From assembly GCF_001695625.1 (NCBI RefSeq), contig NZ_MBPN01000008.1:1-64000 (forward strand): a DNA stretch of 64,000 nt, in the 5' to 3' direction. The notes under the pieces are model-generated. The model saw only the letters and a list, made by a program, of their open reading frames with translations, was not told the DNA's origin and made no database searches. This document shows, in pieces, positions 9,298-16,575 of this stretch (positions are counted from its first letter, which is position 1; each line of letters starts with the position of its first letter). The DNA is from Pseudomonas defluvii. GTDB taxonomy: Bacteria > Pseudomonadota > Gammaproteobacteria > Pseudomonadales > Pseudomonadaceae. The translations under genes and the position numbers were made by a program.

Positions 9298-10788
9298 TGT
9301 TGGCACCAACGCCTCGTTATGTTCCGCGCCAGGTACTTGGTGAATCACCTCAGGTCCTGGGTGAAGCCTTGCAGGATGGGATCAATCTGGCCGTTTGGGA
9401 GCGGCAACTGCCTGTGCATATCGCCGATTTTGCCAGCCTGTTGTTGTCATTGAACCAACCATTGGCGGAGTCGTTCACGTTGGAATTGGACGACGACGGG
9501 CAACTTCCGGCATTGCCTGCGGTGGCCAGAGGCTATGCCGACCTGACAGGCTACGATGGCTTCGTCGCCGATGTGGCCTGGCTGGTTGGTGCCTATGCCT
9601 GCCTGCTTGATGCTCGTCGGGTTGGGGTACGTCTTACGGCACTGGACAACGCCATGTGCCCGCGTTGGCATGTCGATCACGTACCCTTGCGGCTGCTCAC
9701 GACCTATGCCGGGCCCGGCAGCGAATGGCTGGAAGAGGCTGTGGATAAACGCGTCCAGCCGCTGCCGGCAGAGGTCGAGCCGGCGCGGGTTCGTCAGTTG
9801 GGCTGTGGTGCTGTCGCCTTGCTGAAGGGGGAGAAGTGGTTGGGTAATGAAGGCTGCGGGCTTATCCACAGGTCGCCAGCACTGGCCAACGGTGAGCGCC
9901 GTTTGATCCTTAGCCTTGACTGGATGGCCTGAGTCCAGCGCATAGTGTGCGATCTTCCAGGCCTGTTGATGACCATGCTGCAGAACATACCTACCCACGT
10001 GATTGCCGGGCCCTTGGGGGCCGGTAAGACCAGTCTGATTCGCCACTTGATGGCTCATCGCCCGGCCACTGAGCGCTGGGCGGTGTTGATAAACGAGTTC
10101 GGTCAGATCGGCCTGGATGCGGCGCTGCTCAGCACTGCAGATGACGGCATTGCCATGGGCGAGGTGGCTGGAGGGTGCTTGTGTTGTGTGAACGGCGCAC
10201 CGTTTCAGGTTGGCCTGGGTCGGTTGTTGCGCAAATCCAGACCAGACCGGCTGTTTATCGAACCTTCAGGGCTTGGTCACCCGGCGCAGCTGTTGGCGCA
10301 ACTGCGCCAGCCACCATGGCAGGGTGTGCTGGATGTGCAGCCCTTGGTGATGGTGCTGGATGCCCAGATGTTGGCGGGTGGCCAGCCGCTAGCGGACAGT
10401 CAGCAAGCCGCATTGGTTGAGGCAGGGTTGTTGGTGCTGAACAAAGCCGAGGCTGTGGATAGTGAAAAACGGGTGTGGATAACCTCCCGATTACCCACCG
10501 TGCCGTGCTATTGGACGGAACAAGGTCGGTTACCTCTGGATGAGCTGCTGAAGCAGTCCACCGCAATTGTGGATAAGCCGGCTGTGGATAATTCTGCGTT
10601 GCCTGACGGTACCGCACCACTCGGCGCTCTGTGGACAAGTCCATCCGAGCCGATCTGCCTGCACCATCAATCAACTGACGGCTGGAGCATTGGCTGGCGC
10701 TGGCACCCGAGTCAGTTGCTCGATGCGCAGCGTATAGAGGGGTTTCTTGCGGGGCTGGTGTGGCGCCGGGCCAAACTGGTTATCCACA
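8912..10788. repeat. Dispersed cluster of DnaA-box 9-mers in the zinc cluster
   Basis: Seven perfect copies of TTATCCACA, counting both orientations, occur at 8912-8920, 9740-9748, 9862-9870, 10474-10482, 10568-10576, 10583-10591 and 10780-10788. One-mismatch forms are at 10454 (TGTGGATAG) and 10630 (TGTGGACAA). All lie inside coding sequence. The 9-mer is the strong DnaA-binding box. Outside this region and the MocR gene I noticed almost no perfect copies in the window. Confidence 0.6.
9297..9932 (+). CDS. DUF1826 protein, possible Fe(II)/2-oxoglutarate oxygenase-like fold
   Basis: 211-aa protein of family DUF1826, function not established. The start overlaps the stop of the preceding COG0523 gene by one base. 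The C-terminal half contains CPRWHVDHVP (His125-x-Asp127), then TTYAGPGSEWL, and then LIHRSPALANGERR with His191 and Arg201/Arg202. An HxD pair, a distal His about 65 residues later and an Arg about 10 residues after it is the metal- and 2-oxoglutarate-binding pattern of double-stranded beta-helix oxygenases. That is my inference from motif spacing; a metal-binding but non-oxygenase role is also possible. No signal peptide, so probably cytoplasmic. The gene sits between two COG0523 GTPases in a Zur-controlled transcript. Confidence 0.8.
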   Translation: MLAPTPRYVPRQVLGESPQVLGEALQDGINLAVWERQLPVHIADFASLLLSLNQPLAESFTLELDDDGQLPALPAVARGYADLTGYDGFVADVAWLVGAYACLLDARRVGVRLTALDNAMCPRWHVDHVPLRLLTTYAGPGSEWLEEAVDKRVQPLPAEVEPARVRQLGCGAVALLKGEKWLGNEGCGLIHRSPALANGERRLILSLDWMA

Positions 10789-10943
10789 GCCCGGAAGGTT
10801 GGCAGTCTGCTAACGCATTGGAAGGTAAACCCCTGGTCTGGCAGTCGAGCCACTGGCGGCGTGATTCACGTATCGAACTGATCTTTGCTCAGCCCCAGGA
10901 TGCTGAAGCGCTGCAACAAGGCATGGCGGCATGCCTGTGTTGA
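9969..10943 (+). CDS. Second COG0523 (CobW-like) GTPase
   Basis: Another G3E-family GTPase of the zinc cluster, 324 aa, with Walker A GPLGAGKT (residues 14-21), CLCC metal motif (70-73) in GGCLCC, and NKAE as the guanine motif. It is shorter and more divergent than the gene at 8089, so it may serve a different client. Two ATGs (9969 and 9975) are possible; the second gives MLQNIPTHVIAG and neither has a strong ribosome site. It lies 36 bases after the DUF1826 gene in the same direction, so likely in the same Zur transcript. The coding sequence contains four perfect TTATCCACA or TGTGGATAA 9-mers plus variants (see findings). It abuts the convergent DUF3301 gene without a gap. Confidence 0.82.
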   Translation: MTMLQNIPTHVIAGPLGAGKTSLIRHLMAHRPATERWAVLINEFGQIGLDAALLSTADDGIAMGEVAGGCLCCVNGAPFQVGLGRLLRKSRPDRLFIEPSGLGHPAQLLAQLRQPPWQGVLDVQPLVMVLDAQMLAGGQPLADSQQAALVEAGLLVLNKAEAVDSEKRVWITSRLPTVPCYWTEQGRLPLDELLKQSTAIVDKPAVDNSALPDGTAPLGALWTSPSEPICLHHQSTDGWSIGWRWHPSQLLDAQRIEGFLAGLVWRRAKLVIHSPEGWQSANALEGKPLVWQSSHWRRDSRIELIFAQPQDAEALQQGMAACLC

Positions 10944-11336
10944 TCAGTTGTGCCAGCGGTTGTGCTCCTGGCGCCACTGTTTCATTTCAATCACGTTGTC
11001 ATGGTGTTGCACTGGCTTGATCTCGAACGGGTAGGGCGCCAGTTCGATTTGCATGGCGTGGGCGCCAAATTGAGTGATGGTGCCGGGGTGGCGTTGCTCC
11101 CCGGTTACCGTGAACTCAAAGTTATACACACGGGCCAGGCGCTTCCTGCCATTGGCATCACGGATAAAGGCGATACGTTTGAGCGCGACGTTGCCGTCGA
11201 GCAACTCCAGGTCGAGCTTGGCGCAATGCTGTTTGACCCTTTCCAGCGCTTTTTCACGCAGCCCGTGGTTATGCCAAAGCCAAGCACCGACGGTAGCCAG
11301 CAGCATCAGTACGGATAGATTTTCGAGGGTCAACAT
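10944..11336 (-). CDS. DUF3301 family membrane-anchored protein
   Basis: 130-aa protein of family DUF3301, function unknown. A single hydrophobic N-terminal segment (about residues 5-20, LENLSVLMLLATVGAWLW) would anchor it in the inner membrane. The remainder is soluble, basic and hydrophilic, with the conserved YNFEFTVTGEQRHPGTI region around 70-87. It starts with an ATG and ends directly against the stop of the convergent COG0523 gene, with no intervening base. There is no terminator between the two genes. I see no Zur box in front of it, so it probably lies outside the zinc response. Confidence 0.8.
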   Translation of the reverse strand: MLTLENLSVLMLLATVGAWLWHNHGLREKALERVKQHCAKLDLELLDGNVALKRIAFIRDANGRKRLARVYNFEFTVTGEQRHPGTITQFGAHAMQIELAPYPFEIKPVQHHDNVIEMKQWRQEHNRWHN

Positions 11337-11452
11337 TACATAGGCTCCAACGAGGTGTACTCAGCTTAACCGCCTCCCAGCGCTGTCGTACAGGTGGTAT
11401 TTAGCGCCATACTGCATGCCTTGTCTCTATTACAACGCATCGGAAGCCTTGC

Positions 11453-12325
11453 ATGAAACGTACGCCACACCTGCTTGCTATCCAGTCTCATGTGGTCTTC
11501 GGTCACGCCGGCAACAGCGCTGCGGTGTTCCCCATGCAGCGTGTGGGGGTCAACGTCTGGCCACTCAATACCGTGCAGTTCTCTAACCACACACAGTATG
11601 GCCAGTGGACTGGAGAAGTGCTTGCGCCAGCGCAAATTCCTGCGCTGGTGAACGGAATCGCGACGATCGGTGAGCTTGGCAATTGCGATGCGGTGTTGTC
11701 CGGTTACCTCGGCAGTGCGGCCCAGGGGCGTGCAATCCTCGCGGTTGTGGCGCAAATCAAGGCGGCCAACCCGGCAGCGCTGTACCTGTGCGATCCGGTG
11801 ATGGGGCACGCAGAAAAAGGCTGCATCGTGCCCGAAGAAGTCAGCGACTTTCTACGAGAGGAGGCGCTGGCGGCGGCCGATGTGTTGTGCCCGAATCAGC
11901 TTGAGCTGGACAGCTTTTGCGGTCGTCGCGCTGAATCGCTCGACGATTGCGTTGCAATGGCACGGTCGTTGTTGAGCCGTGGGCCGAAGGCGGTATTGGT
12001 CAAGCACCTGGCCTATCCGGACCGGCAAGCCAATGATTTTGAGATGCTGTTGGTGACCGCTGAAGGCAATTGGCACCTGCGTCGCCCGCTGCTGGCCTTC
12101 CCGCGCCAGCCGGTGGGTGTCGGCGACCTCACTGCCGGGTTGTTCCTGGCTCGGCTGCTGTTGGGCGACAGTTGGGTCGCGGCATTCGAGTACAGTGCCG
12201 CAGCTGTGCATGAAGTACTGCTGGAAACCCAGGCCTGCGGCAGTTATGAACTGGAACTGGTGCGGGCCCAGGATCGTATTGTGCATCCACGGCTGCGTTT
12301 TGAGGCGCAGCGCCTGGCGTTTTAA
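11453..12325 (+). CDS. pdxY: Pyridoxal kinase PdxY
   Basis: Ribokinase-family enzyme that phosphorylates pyridoxal to pyridoxal 5'-phosphate in vitamin B6 salvage. The 290 aa match PdxY. Recognisable features are the N-terminal [18 protein letters not shown] substrate region, the CDPVMGH stretch near residues 105-111, PNQLEL, and the [12 protein letters not shown] motif near residue 222-233 that holds the catalytic Asp and the anion hole. Ribosome site GGAAG precedes the ATG. Its stop overlaps the convergent thioesterase stop within TTTAAA. Confidence 0.93.
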   Translation: MKRTPHLLAIQSHVVFGHAGNSAAVFPMQRVGVNVWPLNTVQFSNHTQYGQWTGEVLAPAQIPALVNGIATIGELGNCDAVLSGYLGSAAQGRAILAVVAQIKAANPAALYLCDPVMGHAEKGCIVPEEVSDFLREEALAAADVLCPNQLELDSFCGRRAESLDDCVAMARSLLSRGPKAVLVKHLAYPDRQANDFEMLLVTAEGNWHLRRPLLAFPRQPVGVGDLTAGLFLARLLLGDSWVAAFEYSAAAVHEVLLETQACGSYELELVRAQDRIVHPRLRFEAQRLAF

Positions 12326-12807
12326 AGGGCGTCGGCCTTGAGCTCCTGGTAGCGTTTTTCCAGCTCCTGGCGAATCAGGCGGCGCTGCTTACCCTGCAGG
12401 AAACGACGCTTTTCTTCGCTGGTTTCCGGCTGACGTGGCGGCACAGGCACGGGCTTGCGGTCGTCGTCGACGGCGACCATGGTGAAGAAACAGCTGTTGC
12501 TATGGCGCACCGAGCGTTCGCGGATGTTCTCAGTGACCACTTTGATGCCCACCTCCATGGAGGTGGTGCCGGTGTAGTTGACCGAGGCCAGGAACGTCAC
12601 CAATTCGCCGACATGCACCGGCTCGCGGAAAATCACTTGATCAACCGAGAGTGTCACCACATAGCGGCCAGCGTAGCGGCTGGCACAGGCATAGGCGACT
12701 TCATCGAGGTACTTGAGCAGGGTACCGCCGTGTACGTTGCCAGAAAAATTGGCCTTGTCCGGAGTCATCAGGACGGTCATCGATAGCTGGGCGTTTCCAG
12801 GTTCCAT
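12322..12807 (-). CDS. Acyl-CoA thioesterase, hotdog fold (YciA/BACH-like)
   Basis: Cytoplasmic acyl-CoA hydrolase. The 161 aa form one hotdog domain with the signature [16 protein letters not shown] (His26-Gly27-Gly28, Asp35) and a basic, coiled C-terminal tail (about 125-161, rich in Arg, Lys and Glu). The first ATG giving [10 protein letters not shown] is chosen because the homologous N-terminus begins there; a 37-codon upstream extension is Arg-rich and unlike the family. Substrate chain length cannot be read. It is convergent with pdxY with a 4-base overlap. Confidence 0.87.
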   Translation of the reverse strand: MEPGNAQLSMTVLMTPDKANFSGNVHGGTLLKYLDEVAYACASRYAGRYVVTLSVDQVIFREPVHVGELVTFLASVNYTGTTSMEVGIKVVTENIRERSVRHSNSCFFTMVAVDDDRKPVPVPPRQPETSEEKRRFLQGKQRRLIRQELEKRYQELKADAL

Positions 12808-13124
12808 AGTGTGCTCACGGTGAGGTTGCGCTGAGTGGGGGGCGCCTGAACGGACGCTTCTTTCCCCGTTACGATTCCCATCATAAAAACGGGACGCTGG
12901 CAGGCTCCTTGCCGTCACGCGTTTCAGGTCATTTGGTCGGGCAAATCTGTCGATCTGTTTCTACATATTGCATCGCCAGCCTCATGCAGTGGCGGGTGTT
13001 AACCTCAGTTGGCCCATGCAAGGTGGGTTATTCCTACAGATAAAGCATAAAACAGGTGCCGCTCAATCAGATCACTCTGACAGGTACTTGTTTGTTTTTT
13101 GTACGTATTCAGGAGGTGTCCGCC

Positions 13125-14885
13125 ATGCATGCCATCAGCTTTATTCAGGATTTGGCGGTGATCATGCTGGTTGCCGGGGTCGTCACCGTGCTTTTTCATC
13201 GCCTCAAGCAGCCGGTGGTCCTGGGTTACATCGTTGCCGGGTTCATCATTGGCCCTTATACCCCACCGTTCGGCCTGATTCACGACGAAGACACGATCAA
13301 GACCCTGGCCGAGCTCGGGGTGATTTTCCTGATGTTCTGCCTGGGCCTGGAGTTCAGCCTGCGCAAGCTGTTCAAGGTCGGGGCAACCGCCTTTATCGCC
13401 GCTTTTCTGGAAATCGTCCTGATGATCTGGATCGGCTTCGAGATTGGCCGCTGGTTTGGCTGGAGCACCATGGATTCGTTGTTTCTCGGGGCGATTCTGG
13501 CGATTTCCTCGACCACGATCATCGTCAAGGCGCTCAATGACCTGAAGATGAAGAACGAGCGCTTCGCCCAGTTGATCTTTGGTGTACTGATCGTTGAAGA
13601 CATTCTGGGTATCGGCATTATTGCCTTGTTATCGGGCATTGCCGTCAGCGGTACGGTCAGCTCCGGTGAGGTGTTTTCCACGGTCGGCAAACTGTCGCTG
13701 TTCATGATTGTGGCGTTGGTGGTCGGCATTCTTCTGGTGCCGCGTGTGTTGGCCTACGTGGCGCGCTTTGAAAGCAACGAGATGCTGCTGATTACGGTGC
13801 TAGGGCTGTGCTTCGGCTTTTGCCTACTGGTGGTCAAGCTTGAGTACAGCATGGTGCTGGGTGCGTTCCTGATTGGCGCGATTATGGCTGAGTCGCGGCA
13901 GTTACTGAAAATAGAGCGCTTGATCGAGCCGGTTCGTGACCTGTTCAGTGCCATCTTTTTTGTCGCCATCGGCATGATGATCGACCCGCGGGTGCTGCTC
14001 GACTATGCCTGGCCGATTGCGGTGATTACCGTTGCCGTCGTGCTGGGCAAGATGCTTTCTTGCGGCATGGGAGCATTTATTGCGGGCAACGATGGGCGCA
14101 CGTCGTTGCGTGTCGGCATGGGCCTGTCACAGATCGGCGAGTTCTCTTTCATCATCGCGGCGCTGGGGATCACCCTGCAGGTCACCAGTGACTTCCTCTA
14201 CCCGGTCGCGGTGGCCGTGTCGGCGATTACCACGCTGCTGACGCCGTATTTGATTCGCAGTGCAGATCCGTTGTCACAGAGGCTGGCCAAGGTCATGCCG
14301 CAGCGTCTGGGCCGAGTACTGTCGCTGTATGGTGAATGGTTGCGCAGTATTCAACCACACGGCGAGGGCGCGATGCTGGCGGCCATGATCCGGCGGATTC
14401 TGTTGCAGGTTGGGGTCAACCTGGCCCTGGTGGCCGCGATCTTCTTTAGTGGCGGTTACTTTGCATACCGCATCAGCGCCTGGTTGAGCGGCTGGATCAG
14501 CGACACAGGGCAGCACAAGGCCTTGATTTGGGGCGCAGCGCTGTTGTTGTCGCTACCGTTCCTGATCGCGGCTTATCGCAAGCTCAAGGCGCTCTCGATG
14601 CTGTTGGCGGAAATGGGGGTGAAACCGGAGGTGGCGGGGCGACATACCCAGCGTGTTCGACGGGTAATCGCCGAGGTGATTCCGCTGCTGTCGTTGTTGG
14701 TGATTTTCCTGCTGTTGTCGGCATTGTCGGCCAGTATTCTGCCGACCAGTGAACTGCTGCTGGTGATCGCGGTGGTCGCTGCGGGCGTGGTCGCGTTGCT
14801 CTGGCGCTGGTTCATCCGGGTGCACACGCGGATGCAGATCGCTTTGCTCGAAACGCTTGAGCATGATGACGGCCATCACCGCTAG
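13125..14885 (+). CDS. KefB/CPA2-family cation:proton antiporter without an RCK domain
   Basis: Inner-membrane monovalent cation/proton antiporter of the CPA2 family. The 586 aa start with the Na_H_exchanger domain of about 12 membrane segments (residues 1-385), including GYIVAGFIIGPY, FCLGLEFSLRKL and GLSQIGEFSF. KefB/KefC normally continue into a cytoplasmic TrkA-N (RCK) domain. Here the C-terminal 200 residues instead contain about four further hydrophobic segments (around 430-455, 475-495, 525-575), and no Rossmann GxGxxG is visible. The ATG has the strong site AGGAGGTG. The regulation of transport therefore probably differs from glutathione-gated Kef. Potassium as substrate is inferred from the family. 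Confidence 0.85.
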   Translation: MHAISFIQDLAVIMLVAGVVTVLFHRLKQPVVLGYIVAGFIIGPYTPPFGLIHDEDTIKTLAELGVIFLMFCLGLEFSLRKLFKVGATAFIAAFLEIVLMIWIGFEIGRWFGWSTMDSLFLGAILAISSTTIIVKALNDLKMKNERFAQLIFGVLIVEDILGIGIIALLSGIAVSGTVSSGEVFSTVGKLSLFMIVALVVGILLVPRVLAYVARFESNEMLLITVLGLCFGFCLLVVKLEYSMVLGAFLIGAIMAESRQLLKIERLIEPVRDLFSAIFFVAIGMMIDPRVLLDYAWPIAVITVAVVLGKMLSCGMGAFIAGNDGRTSLRVGMGLSQIGEFSFIIAALGITLQVTSDFLYPVAVAVSAITTLLTPYLIRSADPLSQRLAKVMPQRLGRVLSLYGEWLRSIQPHGEGAMLAAMIRRILLQVGVNLALVAAIFFSGGYFAYRISAWLSGWISDTGQHKALIWGAALLLSLPFLIAAYRKLKALSMLLAEMGVKPEVAGRHTQRVRRVIAEVIPLLSLLVIFLLLSALSASILPTSELLLVIAVVAAGVVALLWRWFIRVHTRMQIALLETLEHDDGHHR

Positions 14886-14959
14886 GGTGCGTTGATGGCG
14901 CGTCCTGCCAGCGCCAATCGACTGCCCGATGGCCGTTGATGCTTCAGGCGATGTTCAGG

Positions 14960-15367
14960 TCAGCTTTCCAGCCAGACATCCCGAGCCCAGTGCCAGACCG
15001 ATTCCCAGTTTTCCTCGGTGACGCATTCTTCTTCGCCCGACCACAACACTACGGTGCCGTCTTCTTCGACGCAGTAGTAGTCATCGCCGTCCTGGCAGAG
15101 CGGGATCAGGTCGCGCGGTACGCCCGCATCCCAGGCATTGGCGGCGACTTCAGGCAGGTAGGTGTGCGATTGTGGGTCGGTCGCGGTCACCGGTTCCAGG
15201 CTACCGTACACGACATCGCTGACGGTCAGCAGGAACTCTTTGAAGACGAAGGGAATGTTGATGAACAACTGCTCTTCGATCTCGACCAGTTGATCCTCGT
15301 CGGGCAACTCCAGTGGAACCGGCACGGGTTCATTGGCTTCACGGAGTTGTTCAATCACTTCTTCCAC
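14960..15367 (-). CDS. SMI1/KNR4 (SUKH) family protein
   Basis: 135-aa very acidic soluble protein of the SMI1/KNR4 superfamily. The pattern LVEIEEQLFINIPFVFKEFLLTVSD (about 27-51) is the family core, followed by a conserved WxxGVPRDLIPL and DGDDYYCVEEDG segment. Members often act as immunity proteins for polymorphic toxins, but many stand-alone copies in Pseudomonas have no known role. No toxin gene lies beside it, so I do not call it an immunity protein. Convergent with the antiporter gene. Confidence 0.78.
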   Translation of the reverse strand: MEEVIEQLREANEPVPVPLELPDEDQLVEIEEQLFINIPFVFKEFLLTVSDVVYGSLEPVTATDPQSHTYLPEVAANAWDAGVPRDLIPLCQDGDDYYCVEEDGTVVLWSGEEECVTEENWESVWHWARDVWLES

Positions 15368-15433
15368 GGCTCTATCCTCTTACCTTGATGACACGCTGCG
15401 CGTTATACCCTAGTAGCGCAATCCGGCAAAAGC

Positions 15434-15462
15434 AAAACCCCGGGACAGGCCCGGGGTTTTTT
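15434..15462 (-). terminator. Rho-independent terminator of the Tim44-like gene
   Basis: Perfect arms AAAACCCCGGG (15434-15444) and CCCGGGGTTTT (15450-15460) with a 5-base loop. Read on the minus strand it follows the stop at 15479 and ends in TTTTGCTTTT. It could also work weakly on the plus strand. Confidence 0.85.
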
Positions 15463-15478
15463 GTGCAATGCCTGAAAA

Positions 15479-16330
15479 TCAGCCGTTTTGGCGGATCCCG
15501 GCGACCAGCCACGGCTGGTTTTCGCCTTGGGCACGTTCCATGTTCCAGCTTTCGCTGAACACTTCGCCCTGGTCGAAGCGCGAGGTTTTCGACACGCCGC
15601 TGAAGGTCAGAGTGGCGATGGTCTTGTCGGCGCGGTCGTCGACACCTTCCAGTTGCACATTCAGGTCATCGATGTAGGTGGACTGGAAGCCCTCGCCCAA
15701 GGCCGCGCGCTCCTGCTTGAGGAACTGCAGCATTTGTGGCGTGACGAACTCGGCGATCTTGTCCATCTCGTTCGCGTCCCAGTGCTGCTGCAGCGACTGG
15801 AAGTGGTTGCGTGCTGCAGCCAGGAAGCTCTGCTCGTTGAACCAGGCCGGTGCGTTGATGACCGGGCGGGCCGACGAGGCTGGCGAACCACCGAATACCT
15901 GCGGCTGTGCTGGTTGCTCGTAGGCTTCACGCTGGAACGGTGCGTGACCTGCTGGCGCCATCTGTGGCTGCTGTTGCTTGCGACGGCGGGCCGCAATGAA
16001 GCGGAACGCCAGGAAGGCGATCAGCGCCATGATGATGATGTCGAGGAACTGCATCCCCTCGAAGCCATCACCCATGAACATCGAGGCCAGTAGGCCACCG
16101 GCGGCGATACCGGCCAATGGGCCGAGCCAGCGCGAGGCGCCGCTGGCAGCGGCAGGCGCACGGCCTGGCATTGCGGGGGTGGCTGCCGGAGTGGATGGGG
16201 CGGCCTGGCGGGTTTGATGGGTCGGTGCTGCGCCCGAGCTCTTGCCGCCGCCGAAGCGTTTGGCATTGGCGTCGAGGCTCATCGTCAGGCCAATGCACAG
16301 CGCTAGAGCGATGCTAAGAAAACGTTGCAT
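15479..16330 (-). CDS. Tim44-like domain membrane protein
   Basis: 283-aa protein with a signal-like N-terminus (1-23, ending DANA), a low-complexity Ala/Pro/Gly linker (about 25-65), one or two membrane segments (about 68-85 and 94-112: LDIIIMALIAFLAFRFIAAR) followed by a positive RRRK stop, and a C-terminal Tim44-like domain (about 160-283) that starts at FNEQSFLAAARNHF. In mitochondria Tim44 tethers the import motor; the bacterial role is not established, though membrane assembly is often suggested. Its own terminator follows. Transcribed alone, away from uvrD by 245 bases in which I see no feature. Confidence 0.82.
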   Translation of the reverse strand: MQRFLSIALALCIGLTMSLDANAKRFGGGKSSGAAPTHQTRQAAPSTPAATPAMPGRAPAAASGASRWLGPLAGIAAGGLLASMFMGDGFEGMQFLDIIIMALIAFLAFRFIAARRRKQQQPQMAPAGHAPFQREAYEQPAQPQVFGGSPASSARPVINAPAWFNEQSFLAAARNHFQSLQQHWDANEMDKIAEFVTPQMLQFLKQERAALGEGFQSTYIDDLNVQLEGVDDRADKTIATLTFSGVSKTSRFDQGEVFSESWNMERAQGENQPWLVAGIRQNG

Positions 16331-16575
16331 AGTATGGGAATTCCCGTTTTGTGGATTGCACGCGCGTCATGGTGCACAGGTTGTAGGCTGCATGACCAGC
16401 ACCATAATGTTTCCAGCTTTTGCTTGATTATGCCTTCATGCTTGACTCAAGCCTGTTGCACGATCAGCTAATACCTGGGGGCCGGTGGCTATGGGGGGCA
16501 GGCGGCAATGGCTCAGAACGTTCATGAGGAAAAGAAGCCCGAGCCCATTGCGTTACCTTTGTCCAGAAACGCGAC

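Noticed and set aside
14960-15367. Toxin-immunity system around the SMI1/KNR4 gene
   Set aside because: Neighbouring genes are an antiporter and a Tim44-like protein; there is no Rhs, CDI or effector reading frame.
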